Source: Carex sylvatica (Eukaryota > Streptophyta > Magnoliopsida > Poales > Cyperaceae). From it: a stretch of DNA of 18,875 nucleotides. Under the pieces are notes generated by a model. It saw only the letters and a program-made list of their open reading frames with translations. It made no database searches and had not been told where the DNA came from. A program made the position numbers and the translations under genes. Of the stretch, positions 16,235-18,875 are shown one piece after another. Each line of letters opens with the position of its first letter. Positions within the stretch are counted from its first letter, which is position 1. The stretch is from positions 1 to 18,875 of the forward strand of contig CAXKVR010000585.1 of the NCBI GenBank assembly GCA_964058845.1. Direction: 5' to 3'.

Positions 16235-18875
16235 TTAGGGATTATTGCCAGTGGGAACTTCAATCCATTCTCCTTCATTATGATCGTTGCACGTGTGACT
16301 TGTCCTGTTATCTTCACCGGTTGGTAAAGATGCCATGCCAGTGGAAAACGGTGGTATCTCATCAAAATGATCGTACGCTTCTTCGTCTTCCACATTATCA
16401 ATCCTGATGATACGTCTTTTACCAGAGAGGACAACATGCCTTGAACAATCGGCCGGATCAGTAACGTAGAACACTTGCGTGGCTTGTCTTGCAAGTATAA
16501 ATGGATCATCCTTGCATCCAGCCTTACTGAAATCCACTAGAATAAAACCATCTTCGTCGACTTTAACCCCCCTACGGTTATCGACCCATTTACACATAAA
16601 TAACAGAATGTTAAATTTTCTATAATCTACCTCCCAAATTTTTTCAACAAACCCGTAATATGACATTGATGCATGCGATGGTCCGACACATTTAGGATCT
16701 GACAAATCACTCGAAACGGCTACTAACGTCACTCCACTGTTTTGCACGGTACTCTTTGAATCTTGATTTCTTGTGTAAAATGTGTACCCGTTGATGTCAT
16801 ATCCTTAGAAGGTTCTCACGACGTGGACTGGACCAAGAGCCAACAATTTGACAGTTTCTGTAATATTTTCTCCCTCTGGAGCTTGCACGACTCTACGTGT
16901 AAACCATCCTTCAAACTTTTTATTGTGTTTGCCGATTAACCACTTGTCGGATTTCTTAGGATTCTGTTGTCGCAAGAGAGTCATATGCTCATCCCAAAAA
17001 GGATGAACGTCAATGAGGTGTTGCAAAATATGAAAATGGGCTAGTGACATCGTTGTACTATCAGACTCGAATAATTTAGCACCGATGTGCCTACCGTGAA
17101 GTCTACTCTCGTGCCGAGATTTAGGGATGTCGATAGTTTTGACATCATCCATATAATTAGTACAAAACTCAATAGCCTCTTCGGCAGCATAAGCTTTTAC
17201 GATGCTTTCCTCAGACCGATATCGATTCCTGACATATGCCTTTAACAATCCCATGTATCTCTCGAATGGATATATGTACCGCAAGAAAACAGGTCCGCAC
17301 ATCTTAATTTCTCTAATTAGGTGAACAATTAAATGAACCATGATATCAAAAAAAGACGGCGAAAAATACATTTCAAGATGACAAAGAGTGACAACAACCT
17401 TCTTCTGCAGAGCATCTAGCATATCAGGATCACTTACTTTGCAACATATGGCATTAAAGAAAAAACAAAGCTTTGTGATGGTCTGCCTAACACACTTTGG
17501 CAATATGCCCCGAATTGCAACAGGAAGAAGCTGTGTCATTAAAACATGACAGTCATGAGACTTCATTCCTATCAATTTTAAATCTTCCAGTGAAACTAGA
17601 TTTTTAATATTCGAAGAAATATCCAGATGGAACTTTGACACCATGAAGGCATTCCAATAAAAATTTTTTCTCTGCTTTCGACAGCATATGCATTGCGGGT
17701 TTTAGATACGTACAAAATTTTCTATTTTCTCTTTCCTTCTCTACTGGTTGTAGATCCGACTGTATATTCAATAATGTTCCAACTAGGCTATCATACACAT
17801 TTTTAACCACCTTTTTTTTTAAATTTCCCAAATTGAACTTTGATATCGTTCACGCACAAATAAACAGCTTTACCGGTCAACGGATAATTTACTCTGGTAT
17901 TCTCGGTCTTTCCATTGAATTTTTTCTTTCTCTTTCGGTGTGCATGGTTGGCAAGAAGAAATCTACGATGACCCATGTACACATTTTTAGAGGAATTAGG
18001 TAGCCACACATCGACTGTATCATCCAGGCAAATAGGACATGCTTTCTCTCCTTTGACACTGTAACCCGACAAATTTTCATAAGCCGGAAAATCATTAATG
18101 GTGCAGAAAAGCATGGCCCATAAAGTGAATTTCTTCTTGATGTATGCATCAAATATCAGCACTCTGGGTTGCCATAATTCTTTTAAATCATCGATGAATA
18201 GCGCTAGATACACATCTATGTCGTTTCCGGGCTGTTTGGCTCCTGATATGAGCAAGGTCAACATGATGTATTTGCGTTTCATACATAACCAAGGCGAAAG
18301 ATTATAATTGCACAATATAACCGGCCAACGGCTATGCTTACTGCTCATGCTACTGTGCGGATTTATTCCATCTGCACTCAGCCCAAGCTTAAGATTTCTA
18401 GGGTCACGTCCGAATTTGGAGAACTCTCCGTCAATATTTCTCCACTGAGGAGAATCAGCGGGGTGCTGTAATTTCCCGTCTTTTTTCTGGTTATCGGCAT
18501 GCCAACGCACTAATTTTGCATCTTTAGCATTTGAGAACAAACGTTTGAATCTCGGTTTCACGGGGAGTTACCACAATGCTTTTGCCGGAGGCCCTTTATT
18601 CGGTTTGTAATCATCAATTTTATCGCCGGTTAACTGCTTTGTTTTGTAACGTGATGCACCACATTTTGGACACTCGTGAAGATCTTTATACTCGGATCGA
18701 TATAATATACAATCATTTGGACAGGCATGTATTCTTTGAACTTTAAAATCTACTGAGCACAATATTTTCTTCGCTTCATAAATACTTGGTGGTATCTCGT
18801 TTTCATCCGGAAGTATTTCTTTTAAAGTTTGTAATAACTCAGTAAAACTTCTATCACTCCAACCGTTAGATGCTT
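16235..18875 (-). pseudogene. CACTA (En/Spm) TNP2-type transposase, broken and cut by the window edge
   Basis: Coding on the minus strand enters from the right edge with NGWSDRSFTELLQTL, then a Cys-rich CPNDC...CPKCG zinc-ribbon-like piece. Next is the TNP2/Transposase_21 core (LGLSADGINPHSSMSSKHS near 18390-18330, PGNDIDVYL near 18225, INDFPAYENLSG near 18100-18060, CPICLDD). A DUF4218-type region follows (KSHDCHVLMTQLLP near 17560, YPFERYMGLLKAYVRNR near 17265) and then a DUF4216-type tail (FMCKWVDNRRGVKVDEDG near 16600-16545), ending at TAA 16237-16235. It would cut and paste the element. Breaks: in-frame TAA at 18570-18568, a frameshift in an A-run at about 17811-17820, another near 17617-17622, and in-frame TAA at 16807-16805. 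Around 17750 it also seems shorter than relatives by roughly 15-20 residues (from memory of the family). The N-terminus is outside the window. Confidence 0.9.

Overview
The window looks like flowering-plant (probably eudicot) nuclear DNA. The signs are AT-rich introns and intergenic DNA, a Ty3/Gypsy chromovirus with a tRNA-iMet primer site, and a CACTA (En/Spm) TNP2-type transposase relic. There is no prokaryotic gene organisation. Most of the sequence is transposable element, and the retroelement and CACTA open frames are interrupted.

Layout, left to right. (1) 1-1850, minus strand: the 5' end of an apparently real host gene that simple ORF calling misses because its exons are 23, 58 and 30 nt. 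It has a TATA box, a CT-rich leader, an ATG at 1672-1670, three phase-compatible exons with GT/AG borders, and a first intron built from about 190-200 bp degenerate tandem repeats. (2) 1968-2096: a 129-bp foldback (MITE-like) block of three hairpins just upstream of that TATA box. (3) 2256-4898: a complete solo LTR, minus orientation, with a perfect AGCTT target-site duplication. (4) 4904-5505: low-copy-looking AT-rich DNA. (5) 5506-15430: a Tekay/Del-like Ty3 chromovirus, plus orientation, of the same LTR family. It carries 5' LTR, PBS, a broken gag, protease, RT, RNase H, integrase, chromodomain, polypurine tract and a 3' LTR lacking its last ~301 bp. (6) 15431-16143: AT-rich DNA with two strong hairpins resembling CACTA subterminal repeats. 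(7) 16235-18875, minus strand: the C-terminal two thirds or so of a degenerate CACTA transposase that runs off the right edge.

The retroelement carries at least two frameshifts and four premature stops (TGA or TAG), yet its two LTRs differ by only about 12 substitutions over ~2.1 kb by eye. It is therefore young but dead. The inverted solo LTR and the 5' LTR form a ~2.6-kb imperfect palindrome around a 607-bp spacer. All three LTR copies keep a GTAAGT donor and an AG acceptor that would define a spliced leader intron, and telo-box motifs are clustered in the same LTR. The least expected observations are the split host gene with a repeat-built intron, the conserved LTR intron signals, and a patchwork rearrangement unique to the 5' LTR inside that intron.
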